This document shows positions 37,283 to 45,196 of a stretch of 64,000 bases of DNA, one piece after another. The DNA comes from Streptomyces puniciscabiei (GTDB lineage Bacteria; Actinomycetota; Actinomycetes; Streptomycetales; Streptomycetaceae). Below the pieces are notes generated by a model that was given only the letters and a program-made list of their open reading frames with translations, was not told the origin of the DNA and searched no databases. Location: contig NZ_VFNX01000001.1 in the NCBI RefSeq assembly GCF_006715785.1, positions 124,001 to 188,000 of the forward strand. Reading direction: 5' to 3'. The number at the start of each line of letters is the position of its first letter. Positions within the stretch are counted from its first letter, which is position 1. The translations under genes were made by a program, and so were the position numbers.

Positions 37283-37321
37283 CTGGTTGGCCGCCCGGGG
37301 AAGATGCGGGCGACCAACCAG
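37283..37321 (+). terminator. Strong hairpin terminator
   Basis: CTGGTTGGCCGCCCG (37283-37297) pairs with CGGGCGACCAACCAG (37307-37321) with one mismatch and a 9-base loop, 30 bp after the secreted-protein stop. Confidence 0.85.
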
Positions 37322-37478
37322 ATGGTCCGGCATTGCCCGGCTGGTGCTGTGACCGCGAAGGTTCGCCGGGTTGGATGATCAAGGCCATGGTGCTGAGTGA
37401 TCGGCCTCCCCGTCGGATGCCTGGCCCGCTACGGACCTTGGCGCGTTCGCGTCGCCAGCACGGCAGTACGGTGAAGCG

Positions 37479-37658
37479 GTGACGCCCTTACCGGAAGACT
37501 CGTCGCCGCTGATCAGCGAAGACGACCGCGGCATGGCCGTGCAGCGCCTGCAGGAGTCGTACGCCGAAGGGCTTGTCTCGCACGAGGAGTTGGACGAACT
37601 CTGGTCGGACACGACCTTCCCTGACGCGTCGCACAGCGCGGAGGCGTCCAGATCGTAG
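37479..37658 (+). pseudogene. DUF1707-domain protein, N-terminal fragment
   Basis: A 59-codon frame from GTG 37479. The first 43 or so residues are a DUF1707 domain: LISEDDRGMAVQRLQESYAEG then LVSHEELDELW, the short helical module found at the start of many actinobacterial membrane and regulatory proteins. After DELW the sequence diverges and runs antisense into a TerD fragment, where it stops. So the gene is broken at about 37605. Confidence 0.6.
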
Positions 37659-37770
37659 TCGGCACCCGTGGTGGTGCGTACAGCCCAGCCGGGACCGACG
37701 GTTACGGCGGTCAGTCCCGGCGGCTCCTTGTCAGTGAGACATTGCCGCCCCTGGCCAGGGCCACGCCCAT
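37606..37770 (-). pseudogene. TerD-family (tellurium-resistance/Ca2+-binding) N-terminal fragment
   Basis: From ATG 37770 on the minus strand: MGVALARGGNVSLT, a one-base frameshift, then EPPGLTAVTVGPGWAVRTTT and GADYDLDASALCDASGKVVSDQ. This is the characteristic start of TerD proteins (a DLDASA calcium-binding segment). It stops being TerD-like at about 37606, where the opposing DUF1707 fragment begins. A rearrangement joint between two broken genes. Confidence 0.8.
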
Positions 37771-37832
37771 GAGATGCCCTCTCGCGATGATGGTGGCGGG
37801 ATGCCGCCTCTGCGGCGTTCCATGCCTGTGTG

Positions 37833-38615
37833 CTACCGCATGTGCGGACGTGTGGGGCCGGTGAAGCCCGGACTGCCGAAGTCGGGGCTTGAGCAATCCG
37901 GGGCGATGGCGCCGGGGCGACGGGCGGACAGCGAGTCGTCATCCGGATCGTCACTGTCGGCGCCTGCCCCGCCGGCGGCTGCCTCGCGAGCGGAACGGAC
38001 GGCTTCCTCTGCCATGTGCGCCCGCTCCAGGAGGCCGAGGAGGAACGGCACCATGCCGCGTTCCAGCAGCGCAGCCTGCCACACATCCCACGCCTGACGC
38101 ACGCGCGGATCTCTGTCCCCGTGGTCCGCGTGACCCGCCGACGACCGGTTGCGCGCCGCGGCGACCAACAGCCATATGAGATCGACGGCCCCGGATCCGA
38201 CGGCCACGACGGCGGCGACCGCACCTGTGGTGACCAGGTCATCGCCGATCTGCCGGGCCTGGTCCAGGGCACGCAGGCCGTACCCGAGCGCCAGGAACAC
38301 GGCTCCTGCCACGGCCGAAAGGCTCGGCACGAACACGGCCAGCACCGGCAGGATCCCACCTGCCGCACGTGAGGCAGCGCCTTCGTCGCGCCTGGCGGAC
38401 GCTTCCTTCAGCTCAAGGTAGTCCCGGTACTCGGCTCCCGCTGTGGCCGTGATCGCTTTTCGTGCCGCCACCGCACGGGCACGTAGATCTTCGCGGGTGG
38501 GCCTTCCCGCATGCCGGCGCAACGCCTGGCTCAATTCCGGGGAGCGCAGGGCTTGGTCCAGGAGCCGCTCGAAGACGGCATCGCCGTTTGCCGGCAAACG
38601 GTCGGGCGTGGACAT
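37833..38615 (-). CDS. Hypothetical membrane protein
   Basis: 260 residues from ATG 38615, chosen because GGGAG lies 6 bases upstream. An N-terminal helical cytoplasmic part (FERLLDQALRSPELSQALRR; AAGAEYRDYLELKEASARRD), two or three hydrophobic segments (GILPVLAVFVPSLSAVAGAV; VAAVVAVGSGAVDLIWLLV), then a helical region (AWDVWQAALLERGMVPFL) and a disordered Asp/Ser/Pro tail. No family was recognised. An operator-like palindrome lies about 90 bp upstream. Probably expressed with the envelope and metal island. Confidence 0.65.
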   Translation of the reverse strand: MSTPDRLPANGDAVFERLLDQALRSPELSQALRRHAGRPTREDLRARAVAARKAITATAGAEYRDYLELKEASARRDEGAASRAAGGILPVLAVFVPSLSAVAGAVFLALGYGLRALDQARQIGDDLVTTGAVAAVVAVGSGAVDLIWLLVAAARNRSSAGHADHGDRDPRVRQAWDVWQAALLERGMVPFLLGLLERAHMAEEAVRSAREAAAGGAGADSDDPDDDSLSARRPGAIAPDCSSPDFGSPGFTGPTRPHMR

Positions 38616-38705
38616 GTATGGCTCCCGCTGCAAGTAAGGGTCCCGGAGATGGCAGGCGCACCCGAAGGGAGGTGCCGCACCGTCTCGCGGTGGACATCGT
38701 CATGG

Positions 38706-38729
38706 TTCTCTAATTGCGCAATCGTGAAA
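38706..38729. promoter_or_regulatory. Palindromic operator candidate, site 4 (divergent region)
   Basis: TTCT-CTAA-TTGCGCAA-TCGT-GAAA: perfect core, outer half-sites degenerate. It lies between the minus-strand membrane protein (start 38615) and the plus-strand Nramp pseudogene (from about 38754). Confidence 0.5.
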
Positions 38730-38753
38730 CCTTAGTCAAGCACGGAGAACGGC

Positions 38754-39975
38754 TTGCCGAAGAAGGACCACCGGAGCGGAGGCGTCCGGACGGGCCGCCG
38801 CCGGAGCGACCCGCCGAAGCCGCCGCTCGGAAAGCCGCCGACCGGCCCGCGCGGCCCGGCGCCCTGTTCGACGAGGCTCACCTCGGCGAGCTCCAGCGCG
38901 CCTTCGGCCGCGTCCCCCCGAACACGCCGAGGAACCGCCCGGGTTCAAGGCCCCGGCTGCTGACACTGCCGGCCGTCGTCGGGCCCGGCATCGTCGTGAT
39001 GGTCGGTGACAACGACGCGGGCGGCGTGGCCACCTACGCGCAGCCAGGCCAGAACGACGGCTACTCCCTGCTGTGGGTCCTGCTCCTGCTCATCCTCGTA
39101 CTGATCGTCGCCCAGGAGATGGTCGTACGACTGGCGCGGTCACCGGCGTCGGCCAAGCCCGCCTGATCACCGAGCGGTTCGGCCGGTTCTGGGGCTGGTT
39201 CAGCGCCGGTGACCTCTTCCTGCTGAACTTCCTCACCATCGTGACCGAGTTCATCGGCGTCTCCCTGGCTGCGGAACATCTCGGCGGCCCGCCGTGTGTC
39301 GTCGTCCCGGTGGCCGCCGTCGTTCTGGTCGCCATGACTGCCGGCGGTTCCTTCCGCCGCTGGGAACGCGCCATGTTCGCCTTCATCGGCGCCGGCCTGC
39401 TTCTGATCCCGCTGACCTTGATGTCCCGGCCGCGGTGGGGCGACGCGGACCACGCCGTCGTGGTGCCCGGCGTCCAGGGCGGCGTCAGCAGCGAGGCCAT
39501 CCTGCTGATCACCGCGATCGTCGCCACGACCGCCGCACCGTGGCAACGGCTCTTCCAGCAGTCCAACGTCGTCGACAAACGCATCCCCCGTTATGTTCTG
39601 GGGCGGCCGTCGTCACGCTGGCCACCAGCTACGTCTTCGGAGACGTCTTCAACCTGCGCCACTCCCTGCACCACAGCTTCGGCGAGGCCAAGCGGTTCTA
39701 CGGCTCCTACAGCCTGCTGGTCCTGCTCCTGGTGTGCAACGACACCGAAGTGCTCGGCCCCTGGGTCAACCCGCGCAGCCGAACGTGCTCGCCACCGTCA
39801 TCATCGCCGTTCTGCTGATGCTCTCCGGCACGCTGACGGCGACCAGTCTCTTCCCGACGGTGGACGTCACCCGGCTCACGATCTGGCTGGCCATCGCACT
39901 GGTCACGAGCCTGATCGCGGCCGGTGTCGCGCTTCCGCGCCGCCCGGCGCCGCGCGCCGGCACGGCCGAGGCCCG
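38754..39975 (+). pseudogene. Nramp-family divalent metal transporter, multiply frameshifted
   Basis: Pieces of an Nramp/MntH protein appear in all three frames. They include LFDEAHLGELQRAFGRVPPNTP, LTLPAVVGPGIVVMVGDNDAGGVATYA (with the metal-binding DNDAG), and after a shift TGVGQARLITERFGRFWGWF and LNFLTIVTEFIGVSLAAE. WQRLFQQSNVVDKRI comes next, then another break with internal loss, then FYGSYSLLVLLLVCNDTEVLGPWVN and finally TIWLAIALVTSLIAAGVALPRR. At least three frame changes and one internal deletion. It once encoded an approximately 450-residue Mn2+/Fe2+ importer. Confidence 0.88.
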
Positions 39976-39999
39976 TGCTGTCGCGGGTCGAGAGTCCTG

Positions 40000-40077
40000 T
40001 CAGGAGCCGCCGAGCCGGATCGCCTTGATGAGCAGGAGCAGGGCGCTGAGGATCAGATAGCCGCGCAGCGCCGTCAT
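40000..40077 (-). CDS. Very small membrane protein (25 aa)
   Basis: ATG 40077 to TGA 40000. It consists almost wholly of one hydrophobic helix (LRGYLILSALLLLIKAIRLG) with flanking positive charges, a composition typical of small bacterial membrane proteins. It lies 29 bp downstream of a two-helix membrane protein gene on the same strand, so cotranslation is plausible. The ribosome site is weak. Chance cannot be excluded. Confidence 0.35.
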   Translation of the reverse strand: MTALRGYLILSALLLLIKAIRLGGS

Positions 40078-40105
40078 GCCCGGGCGCACCAAGGATCCCG
40101 GTCGA

Positions 40106-40543
40106 TCAGTGACGCTGCCGGGCGGCATCGACCAGGAGGCGGGTGACGTCGGCGGGGAGGTTCGGATGGCGCTGGATCCAGTGGGCGTCCTGGCCGTGGA
40201 TGGCGAAGACCCAGGCCGTATACAGGGAGTTGAGACTGGGCGCGTTCTTGCCGAGCAGATACGGACGCACGGCCTCCATGGGGAAGCCCTCCAGCGTATG
40301 GGCGGTGAACCACAACTCGTCGACCGTCTCCGTCAGGCTCCGGCGGCGTTGGCGGGTGGCGCCGCGGTGGCCGTGCCACAGGGCCACCACGACGAACGTG
40401 GCGGTGCCCGCGCCGATGAGGGCCCCACTGACGAGCGGCCGGTCCCGGGCGGGCGCGGTGGCCAGCGCGGTCACCTCCAGCACCATCAGCACGATCACCC
40501 CGAGCATGGCGGTGACTTCGCCGGTGTGCGGCAGGGTCCTCAT
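40106..40543 (-). CDS. Hypothetical membrane protein (145 aa)
   Basis: ATG 40543 with AGGGAG 9 bases upstream. Two hydrophobic helices at the N-terminus (AMLGVIVLMVLEVTALAT; GALIGAGTATFVVVALWHG), then a cytoplasmic helical domain (LTETVDELWFTAHTLEGFPM; WIQRHPNLPADVTRLLVDAA). No family was recognised. It lies 107 bp downstream of mgtC on the same strand and may belong to that transcription unit. Confidence 0.7.
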   Translation of the reverse strand: MRTLPHTGEVTAMLGVIVLMVLEVTALATAPARDRPLVSGALIGAGTATFVVVALWHGHRGATRQRRRSLTETVDELWFTAHTLEGFPMEAVRPYLLGKNAPSLNSLYTAWVFAIHGQDAHWIQRHPNLPADVTRLLVDAARQRH

Positions 40544-40650
40544 GACACGTTCTCCCTCGGGTTTCCATCCTGGCCCGTCACCGGACCGTTGTCCTGGGGC
40601 CGTACTGTCCCTGTCCGGCCCGGGCGGCCCGAGGGCGCTGCCCTGGTGCG

Positions 40651-41382
40651 TCAGGCCAGCACCCGCGGGCGTTCCCGTTCGGACTCCTCGTCGTCCACGT
40701 GCCAGTGCAGGTCGCTCACGCCCGGCTCCAGGGACAACCGGGAGATGACCTGCTCCAGTGCGGCGGCGACATCGCCGTTGATCATGACCGCGGCACGCAG
40801 GCCGGCCGTCTCGCCCTCCCGGCGCGCACGCAGCCCGGTAGGGGCGAGTCCGGAGGCGGTCAGGGTCTGCAGCAGCAGGGCGCGCAGGTGGGGCTCGGCG
40901 CTGCGCTCGCACACCAGGTGGACTGTGGCGCGGACAGTGGCATCAGGGTCCGTACCGGAAGCCGGCGCTCGGTCCAGCAGCCGCCCGGCCGGCCGCAGCA
41001 CAAGGTGGACGGCCAGGACCACCACGGTGCCGAGGACGGCCAGGCTCAGCTTGCCGGAGGCGGCCAGGACCCCGACGGCCGCCGAGCACCACAGGGTGGC
41101 GGCGGTGTTCAGGCCGCGCACTCCGGCCCCGTCGCGCAGGATCACGCCACCGCCCAGAAATCCGATGCCGGACACCACGTAGGAGGCGACCCGGGTGGGG
41201 CTGCCCATATCGCCGACGGCCTCGCTGTACAGCACGAACAGGGTGGCGCCGGTGGCGACCAGGGCGTTGGTGCGCAGCCCGGCCATCCGGGCCCGCCACT
41301 GCCGCTCGACGCCGATCAGCGCGCCGCAGGCCACCCCGGTGCCGAGTCGGGTCAGGAATTCGACGGTGGTCAGTGCGTGCAC
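40651..41382 (-). CDS. mgtC: MgtC/SapB family membrane protein
   Basis: 243 residues. The N-terminal MgtC domain has four to five transmembrane helices with family motifs (CGALIGVERQWRARMAGLRTN; GIGFLGGGVILRDGAGVRGLNTAATLWCSAAVG). A soluble ACT-like C-terminal half (about 145-243) follows. MgtC proteins support growth at low Mg2+ and modulate ATP synthase and membrane potential; they are not Mg2+ pumps. The GTG start at 41382 has an almost ideal ribosome site (AAAGGAGGTG, 4 bases upstream). Neighbouring mgtA-type and Nramp genes fit a divalent-metal theme. No operator copy adjoins it directly, but site 5 lies upstream of the same-strand gene series. Confidence 0.93.
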   Translation of the reverse strand: MHALTTVEFLTRLGTGVACGALIGVERQWRARMAGLRTNALVATGATLFVLYSEAVGDMGSPTRVASYVVSGIGFLGGGVILRDGAGVRGLNTAATLWCSAAVGVLAASGKLSLAVLGTVVVLAVHLVLRPAGRLLDRAPASGTDPDATVRATVHLVCERSAEPHLRALLLQTLTASGLAPTGLRARREGETAGLRAAVMINGDVAAALEQVISRLSLEPGVSDLHWHVDDEESERERPRVLA

Positions 41383-41479
41383 GAGGCACCTCCTTTAAGG
41401 AGCGGGGCCGCGAGCGGCCGGATCAGATGCGTGACAGCGACGCCCCAGGCGGTAGCCGCACGGCGTCCGGCGCCGGACG

Positions 41480-41848
41480 TCAGGCGAGCGGCTGGAGGAA
41501 TTCCAGGCGGTTGCCGACGGGGTCGGTACTGTAGAAGCGGCGGTGGCCGGGCAGGTTGTCGTCCCACACGACCGGCGCGCCGTGTGCGGCGAGGCGGTCG
41601 GAGAGGGCGTCGATGTCGGTCACCCGCAGCCCGGGGTGGGCCTTTTGCGCGGGCCGGAAGGGGTCTTCGATGCCCAGGTGGAGCTGCACGCTGCCGCCAG
41701 GGGTGGCGAACCAGCAGCCACCGCGGGCGGCGAGCACCGGTGGCTTGGGGATCTCGGTCATCCCGAGGGCGCCGGTGTAGAAGGCGCGCAGCGTCTCCTC
41801 ACTGGCGGGCGGGGCGGCGAGCTGGACGTGGTCGAGAGCGGCGAGCAT
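41480..41848 (-). CDS. Glyoxalase/bleomycin-resistance (VOC) family protein
   Basis: 122 residues, standard single-chain VOC length with two beta-alpha-beta-beta-beta modules: MLAALDHVQLAAPPASEE and FYTGALGMTEIPKP in the first, GLRVTDIDALSDRLAAHGAP, FYSTDPVGNRLEFLQPLA in the second. His7 and Glu near the end are the usual metal ligands. Substrate unknown. ATG 41848 has AAAGG 8 bases upstream. It lies 97 bp upstream of mgtC on the same strand, so the two may be cotranscribed. Confidence 0.88.
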   Translation of the reverse strand: MLAALDHVQLAAPPASEETLRAFYTGALGMTEIPKPPVLAARGGCWFATPGGSVQLHLGIEDPFRPAQKAHPGLRVTDIDALSDRLAAHGAPVVWDDNLPGHRRFYSTDPVGNRLEFLQPLA

Positions 41849-42094
41849 AGCGAAGGCCTTTCTGTCTTCAGCCTGGCCGACAGCCCGGTGCGGGGTGCGG
41901 TGTCGTCGAGCCTGATGGTGCCGAGCGCACCCTGGATGTCGCCGACGTGCGCGTCGTCCAGGACCCCAAAAGGAGGAGATAGGGGGCACGCGAAAGCCAT
42001 CCTCCCCGCGCGAGCGCGCAGGACGGCAGCCCGTCACGGCGCACGGCCGTGCGGGGGCAGCAGACGCGGACGGGAATCCGCGCAGGGAAGGTGG

Positions 42095-42172
42095 TTACCG
42101 CGTGCCGGAAGAATGCGAGGACAAGCGGGTAAGGGGCCGACTGTGGCCCGGACTACTGCTACTGCAGTCCAT
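42095..42172 (-). CDS. Short Ser/Cys-rich ORF (25 aa), possible leader peptide
   Basis: ATG 42172 with AAGGAGG 8 bases upstream, stop at 42095. The peptide starts MDCSSSSPGHSRP and is Ser- and His-rich. Two relatives lie close by: 43063-43140 (25 codons, MSSCSSSPSSHS) and 43396-43500 (MNRTCSSPGHSRP). The upstream 80-100 bp, including a GC hairpin at 42240-42262, is conserved with the third one. It is upstream of the VOC-mgtC genes on the same strand, so a regulatory leader role is possible. It could equally be a small peptide or a repeated element without translation. Confidence 0.4.
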   Translation of the reverse strand: MDCSSSSPGHSRPLTRLSSHSSGTR

Positions 42173-42239
42173 GTCTCTCGCCTCCTTCCGGCCGGGGACA
42201 CGCACGGCGCGCGTCGACGTCGACTCGGCAGGGAGCGGA

Positions 42240-42262
42240 CCGGCCCACGCGACGGTGGCCGG
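42240..42262 (-). promoter_or_regulatory. Conserved leader hairpin before the 25-aa ORF
   Basis: On the minus strand CCGGCCAC pairs with GTGGGCCGG around a short loop. The same hairpin occurs on the plus strand at 43321-43343 before the related short ORF, followed in both by TGCCGAGTCG. The conservation of both sides of the stem between the copies suggests RNA structure. No known riboswitch was recognised. Confidence 0.35.
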
Positions 42263-42464
42263 CACACCCCAACTCGTCAGAGCTTTGGCACTCCACGGCG
42301 TAATCCCCTTGCCGGGGAAGCCACTTGGCCTCACCCCTTGGGCCGGGGAGAGGTGTCCTGACCCTGGGCGTCTCTCGACGTCGTGGGGTCAGTGGCCTGT
42401 GTCCGTGAAGACGCCTCACCGAACGAGGTGCCCTTTTCAAACCTCAAAGAGTGTAGCCCAACGC

Positions 42465-42488
42465 TTGCATGCTTGCGCAAGTCATTTG
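42465..42488. promoter_or_regulatory. Palindromic operator candidate, site 5
   Basis: TTGC-ATGC-TTGCGCAA-GTCA then TTTG: perfect left half and core, right half-site poor. It lies upstream of the minus-strand series short ORF (42172), VOC gene, mgtC, and just downstream of the small gene ending at 42505. Confidence 0.5.
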
Positions 42489-42504
42489 CGATCTCTTCAC
42501 GCGG

Positions 42505-42768
42505 TCACGGACCGTGGCGTACGTCACCCGAACCGATCCAGTCATCGATCACGGCGACGTTTACCCCAGCGTCCAAGGCCAGGACCTCGGGCGCGACACC
42601 GGCGCTCCAAGCAGCGACCACCGCACGCCGAAGGTCCTCCGCACGCGTCGCCAGCCCGGCCTCGGCGGCCTCCGCGGAGGCCGCCATCAAGGCCCCCGCG
42701 TCCTCGGTCAGCCGTTGCGCCGCCTGGCTCACCGCGAGGCGTTCCTTTGCCCACCGCTGATCGTTCAC
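42505..42768 (-). CDS. Small helical protein with HTH-like C-terminus (87 aa)
   Basis: GTG 42768 with GGGAGG upstream. All-helical: RWAKERLAVSQAAQRLTEDA, then EDLRRAVVAAWSAGVAPEVL followed by ALDAGVNVAVIDDWIG, which resembles a helix-turn-helix (ALxAGVxxxxIDxWI). No family was assigned. It starts 27 bp after the stop of the next small gene upstream (42796-42978) on the same strand, so the two probably form an operon. Possibly a small DNA-binding protein. Confidence 0.55.
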   Translation of the reverse strand: MNDQRWAKERLAVSQAAQRLTEDAGALMAASAEAAEAGLATRAEDLRRAVVAAWSAGVAPEVLALDAGVNVAVIDDWIGSGDVRHGP

Positions 42769-42795
42769 CGCCTGCCTCCCTGGGACCGAGCCGGA

Positions 42796-42978
42796 TCAGT
42801 CCTGCGTGGCCGACCGGGCGAGCTTGACACCGAGTCCCAGAAGGCGCACCGGCATCCCGACACCGCAGGCATCGGCTACGGCGAGAACCGCCGGCTCGGC
42901 GACGGGGAGCAGAATCCGCAGGCCACGCTCGGCCACGGCGGGCAGCGTGAAACGGGGCAGTGTGATCGTGATCGTCAT
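42796..42978 (-). CDS. Small protein resembling the end of a Y-family polymerase little finger
   Basis: 60 residues from ATG 42978, with GGAGG 6 bases upstream. The sequence ends GMPVRLLGLGVKLARS, very like the final strand of DinB-type little-finger domains (PVRLLGVGVS). The preceding TITITLPRFTLPAVAERGLR is less clear. The polymerase core is absent. It may be a stand-alone domain or a resemblance only. Upstream partner of the 87-residue gene. Confidence 0.45.
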   Translation of the reverse strand: MTITITLPRFTLPAVAERGLRILLPVAEPAVLAVADACGVGMPVRLLGLGVKLARSATQD

Positions 42979-43062
42979 GACGCACCTCCGCCTGATCGGC
43001 ACCCGCTGGCGGACCGGAGGCAGGCGTAATGACTGCCTGGCACATTCCGGAGAGCCAGGCCG

Positions 43063-43140
43063 TCAGACAGCGGTGCGGTGCCCGCCGAACGCCCGGGGTG
43101 CCACGGAATGGGAGCTGGGACTACTGCTGCAGGAACTCAT
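43063..43140 (-). CDS. Short Ser-rich ORF (25 aa), relative of 42095-42172
   Basis: ATG 43140 has an excellent ribosome site (GGAGGTG, 6 bases upstream), stop at 43063. It starts MSSCSSSPSSHS. Same length as the ORF at 42095 and the same Cys-Ser run before Pro. It lies 85 bp upstream of the two small genes at 42978-42505 on the same strand, consistent with a leader ORF. Translation is likely given the ribosome site; function unknown. Confidence 0.45.
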   Translation of the reverse strand: MSSCSSSPSSHSVAPRAFGGHRTAV

Positions 43141-43395
43141 CCCGTTCACCTCCTCGCGCTCGCGGCGGTCGGATCGGGCAACGACACATCGCGCCCTCGG
43201 CCAGAATACGCCCACCCATGCCGCGACCACATGCCGAAGCCCACCGAGCCGGTTCTCGCACCCGCACCGCTGGACGGGACGCGGCGACCCGGATCGCGGA
43301 CGGCCACGAGTCGAGGTGCACCGGCCACCACCGTGTGGGCCGGCCTGCACGTTGCCGAGTCGTACGGCGCCACTCCGGAGGGAGGCGGGAGTCAG
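43141..43395. other. Spacer between divergent short ORFs
   Basis: Contains the promoter regions of the minus-strand ORF at 43140 and the plus-strand ORF at 43396, and the second copy of the leader hairpin (43321-43343). No gene. Confidence 0.4.
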
Positions 43396-43500
43396 ATGAA
43401 CCGCACTTGCAGTAGTCCGGGCCACAGTCGGCCCCGCGCCCGCCCTCGGCACTCGGCACTCGGCAACGCCACTCGTCCACCTGCGCTTTGGCTGACCTGA
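43396..43500 (+). CDS. Short ORF (34 aa) sharing CSSPGHSRP with the 42.1-kb ORF
   Basis: ATG 43396 preceded by GGGAG. It starts MNRTCSSPGHSRPRARP, then diverges. The 5' region from about 43315 matches, on the opposite strand, the leader of the ORF at 42172, including the hairpin. No gene follows on the plus strand before the convergent LCP gene, so if it is a leader its target is gone. Confidence 0.35.
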   Translation: MNRTCSSPGHSRPRARPRHSALGNATRPPALWLT

Positions 43501-43560
43501 CACCCGTGCGGCCCTGCGCCGCCGCGGGCGGCCGGGCTGCCTCGGTCCGCCCATGCGGCG

Positions 43561-43601
43561 AACCATGTCTCTCGCCTTCTTCCGGCCGGGGACGCAGGCG
43601 T
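43561..43601 (-). repeat. Partial copy of the short-ORF leader
   Basis: GTCTCTCGCCTTCTTCCGGCCGGGGAC matches 42173-42199 (the ribosome-site side of the 42.1-kb short ORF) with one or two changes, and the similarity continues through GTCGACGTCG. The downstream peptide is not conserved, so this is a leader remnant. Confidence 0.45.
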
Positions 43602-43672
43602 CGACGTCGCCTCGGCAAGAAGCCACCCGGTCCTGGATCACCGCTCACGCGAGCCACGGCATCGAGGGTGGG

Positions 43673-45196
43673 TCAGTTGACGCACGGCACACCGCCTGCC
43701 TCCACAGGCGGGCCGTAGTCGTCCGCTGTTGCCGTGCTCGACGCGGAAGCGGTCGGCGTCCGGGTCGGAGCTGCCTGACTGGGATGCGTGTAGTCCTCGC
43801 CGAGGGTGACGACGACGTGGCCCGCGGACACGGCGGGACTGGAAGCGGCGGTGCCGGCGTGGAGCCGGCCGGCGATCTGCTGAGCCGCCTGCTGTGCCCC
43901 TGCGCCGTAGCGGACGGTGGTCGCAGGCTGCGTGGTGGTGTTGCCCGTCGTACCGGCCGTGTAGCCGAGTTCGACCAGAGTGGAGAGCGCCTTCGAGGCG
44001 AGGCCCCGACCGCCGTTGCCGTTGATGACATCCACGGTGGCGGGTGCGGCCGCAGTGGTGTCGGAAGCCGCGGGAGACGGGGCACCGGCCGCTCCGAAGG
44101 CTTGCTGCACGATCGACTTGATCTTCTCCGGATCCACGAGGTTGACGTCCTCGCGGTTGCGGATCCCGAAGCCCTCGATGGGCAGGGTGCGGAACACGAC
44201 GTTGCCGCCGGTGAGGTCCGGGGCCTGCTGTGCGAAATCGAGCACGTTCCAGCTGCTGTCCAGGACGACATCCTTCTTCACGACGTCGAACAGTCCTTGA
44301 AGCTTGGACGGGCTGCCCCAGACACCCTCGGTCTTGAGCTGATGCGTGACTGTGGAGATGAAGGCCTGCTGCCGGCGCGTACGGTCCAGGTCACCGGCGT
44401 CCAGCCCGTGCCGCTGTCGTACGAAGGCCAGTGCCTGACGGGCGTTCAGCTGCTGCAGGCCGGCCGGGAAGTCGGCACCCGAATAACGGTCCTTGACCGG
44501 GTGCTTGAGGCACACCGTGACGGGCTGCAGAACCTTGGCGATGTCGTAGAAGCCGAGGAGGTTGACCTCGGCGAAGTGGTCGATGGGCACGCCGGTGAAC
44601 TGCTGCACTGTCGCCAGCGTCGCCTCCCGGCCGGCCTCACGGCTCTTCGCTTCCAGATCCGCGCCCTTGACGCCCTGGGCGGCGTACTTGTCGTGGGCGG
44701 TGGTGTACGCGTTGGCGTACGCCTCCTTGATCTTGAAGTGGCCCTGTATCGAGCCGTCTCCGTTCAGCGTCTGCACGTAGTCGTCGCGCGGGATGGAGAA
44801 CGCCTGCACCTTGCCGCCGTTCGCGGGGATGTGCATGAGGATCAGGGTGTTGGTGTTGTAGTAACCGATGTCGCTCGACCCGGCGTGCAACTCGGTCTGC
44901 ACGAACTGCCGTGGCAGGTCGTTGCCGTTCATGTCCTTGCGCGAGTCGAGACCTATCAGCAGCAAGTTGACCGCGTTGTCCAGGTGTCGGGCCGCCTTGC
45001 CGCGGATCGCGTCGAGCGCATCAGAGGTGGTGAGGCCGTGCGTCAGGGACCGGTAGGCGTACCAGGTCGCACCGCAGCCGAGCAGCACAGCCGCCGAAAC
45101 CGTCCATGTCGCAACACGCAACACGACAAGCCAGGGCGCCCTGCGTCCGCGTGTGACGGCGGCCGAGTACGGACGGTGTCGCATGCTCTCAGGCAC
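43673..45196 (-). CDS. LytR-CpsA-Psr (LCP) family protein with LytR_C domain, second copy
   Basis: 507 residues. One transmembrane helix (VATWTVSAAVLLGCGATWY), an LCP domain (NLLLIGLDSRKD; AFSIPRDDYVQTL; IPIDHFAEV-like GVPIDHFAEVNL; LAFVRQRHGLDAGDLDRTRRQ), and LytR_C (VDVINGNGGRGLASKALSTL). Glycopolymer transfer to peptidoglycan on the outer membrane face is the family role. It differs clearly in sequence from the LCP at 33063, so it is a paralogue rather than a recent duplicate. GTG 45196 has GGAGG close upstream and overlaps the stop of the membrane gene before it by 8 bp. Confidence 0.92.
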   Translation of the reverse strand: MPESMRHRPYSAAVTRGRRAPWLVVLRVATWTVSAAVLLGCGATWYAYRSLTHGLTTSDALDAIRGKAARHLDNAVNLLLIGLDSRKDMNGNDLPRQFVQTELHAGSSDIGYYNTNTLILMHIPANGGKVQAFSIPRDDYVQTLNGDGSIQGHFKIKEAYANAYTTAHDKYAAQGVKGADLEAKSREAGREATLATVQQFTGVPIDHFAEVNLLGFYDIAKVLQPVTVCLKHPVKDRYSGADFPAGLQQLNARQALAFVRQRHGLDAGDLDRTRRQQAFISTVTHQLKTEGVWGSPSKLQGLFDVVKKDVVLDSSWNVLDFAQQAPDLTGGNVVFRTLPIEGFGIRNREDVNLVDPEKIKSIVQQAFGAAGAPSPAASDTTAAAPATVDVINGNGGRGLASKALSTLVELGYTAGTTGNTTTQPATTVRYGAGAQQAAQQIAGRLHAGTAASSPAVSAGHVVVTLGEDYTHPSQAAPTRTPTASASSTATADDYGPPVEAGGVPCVN

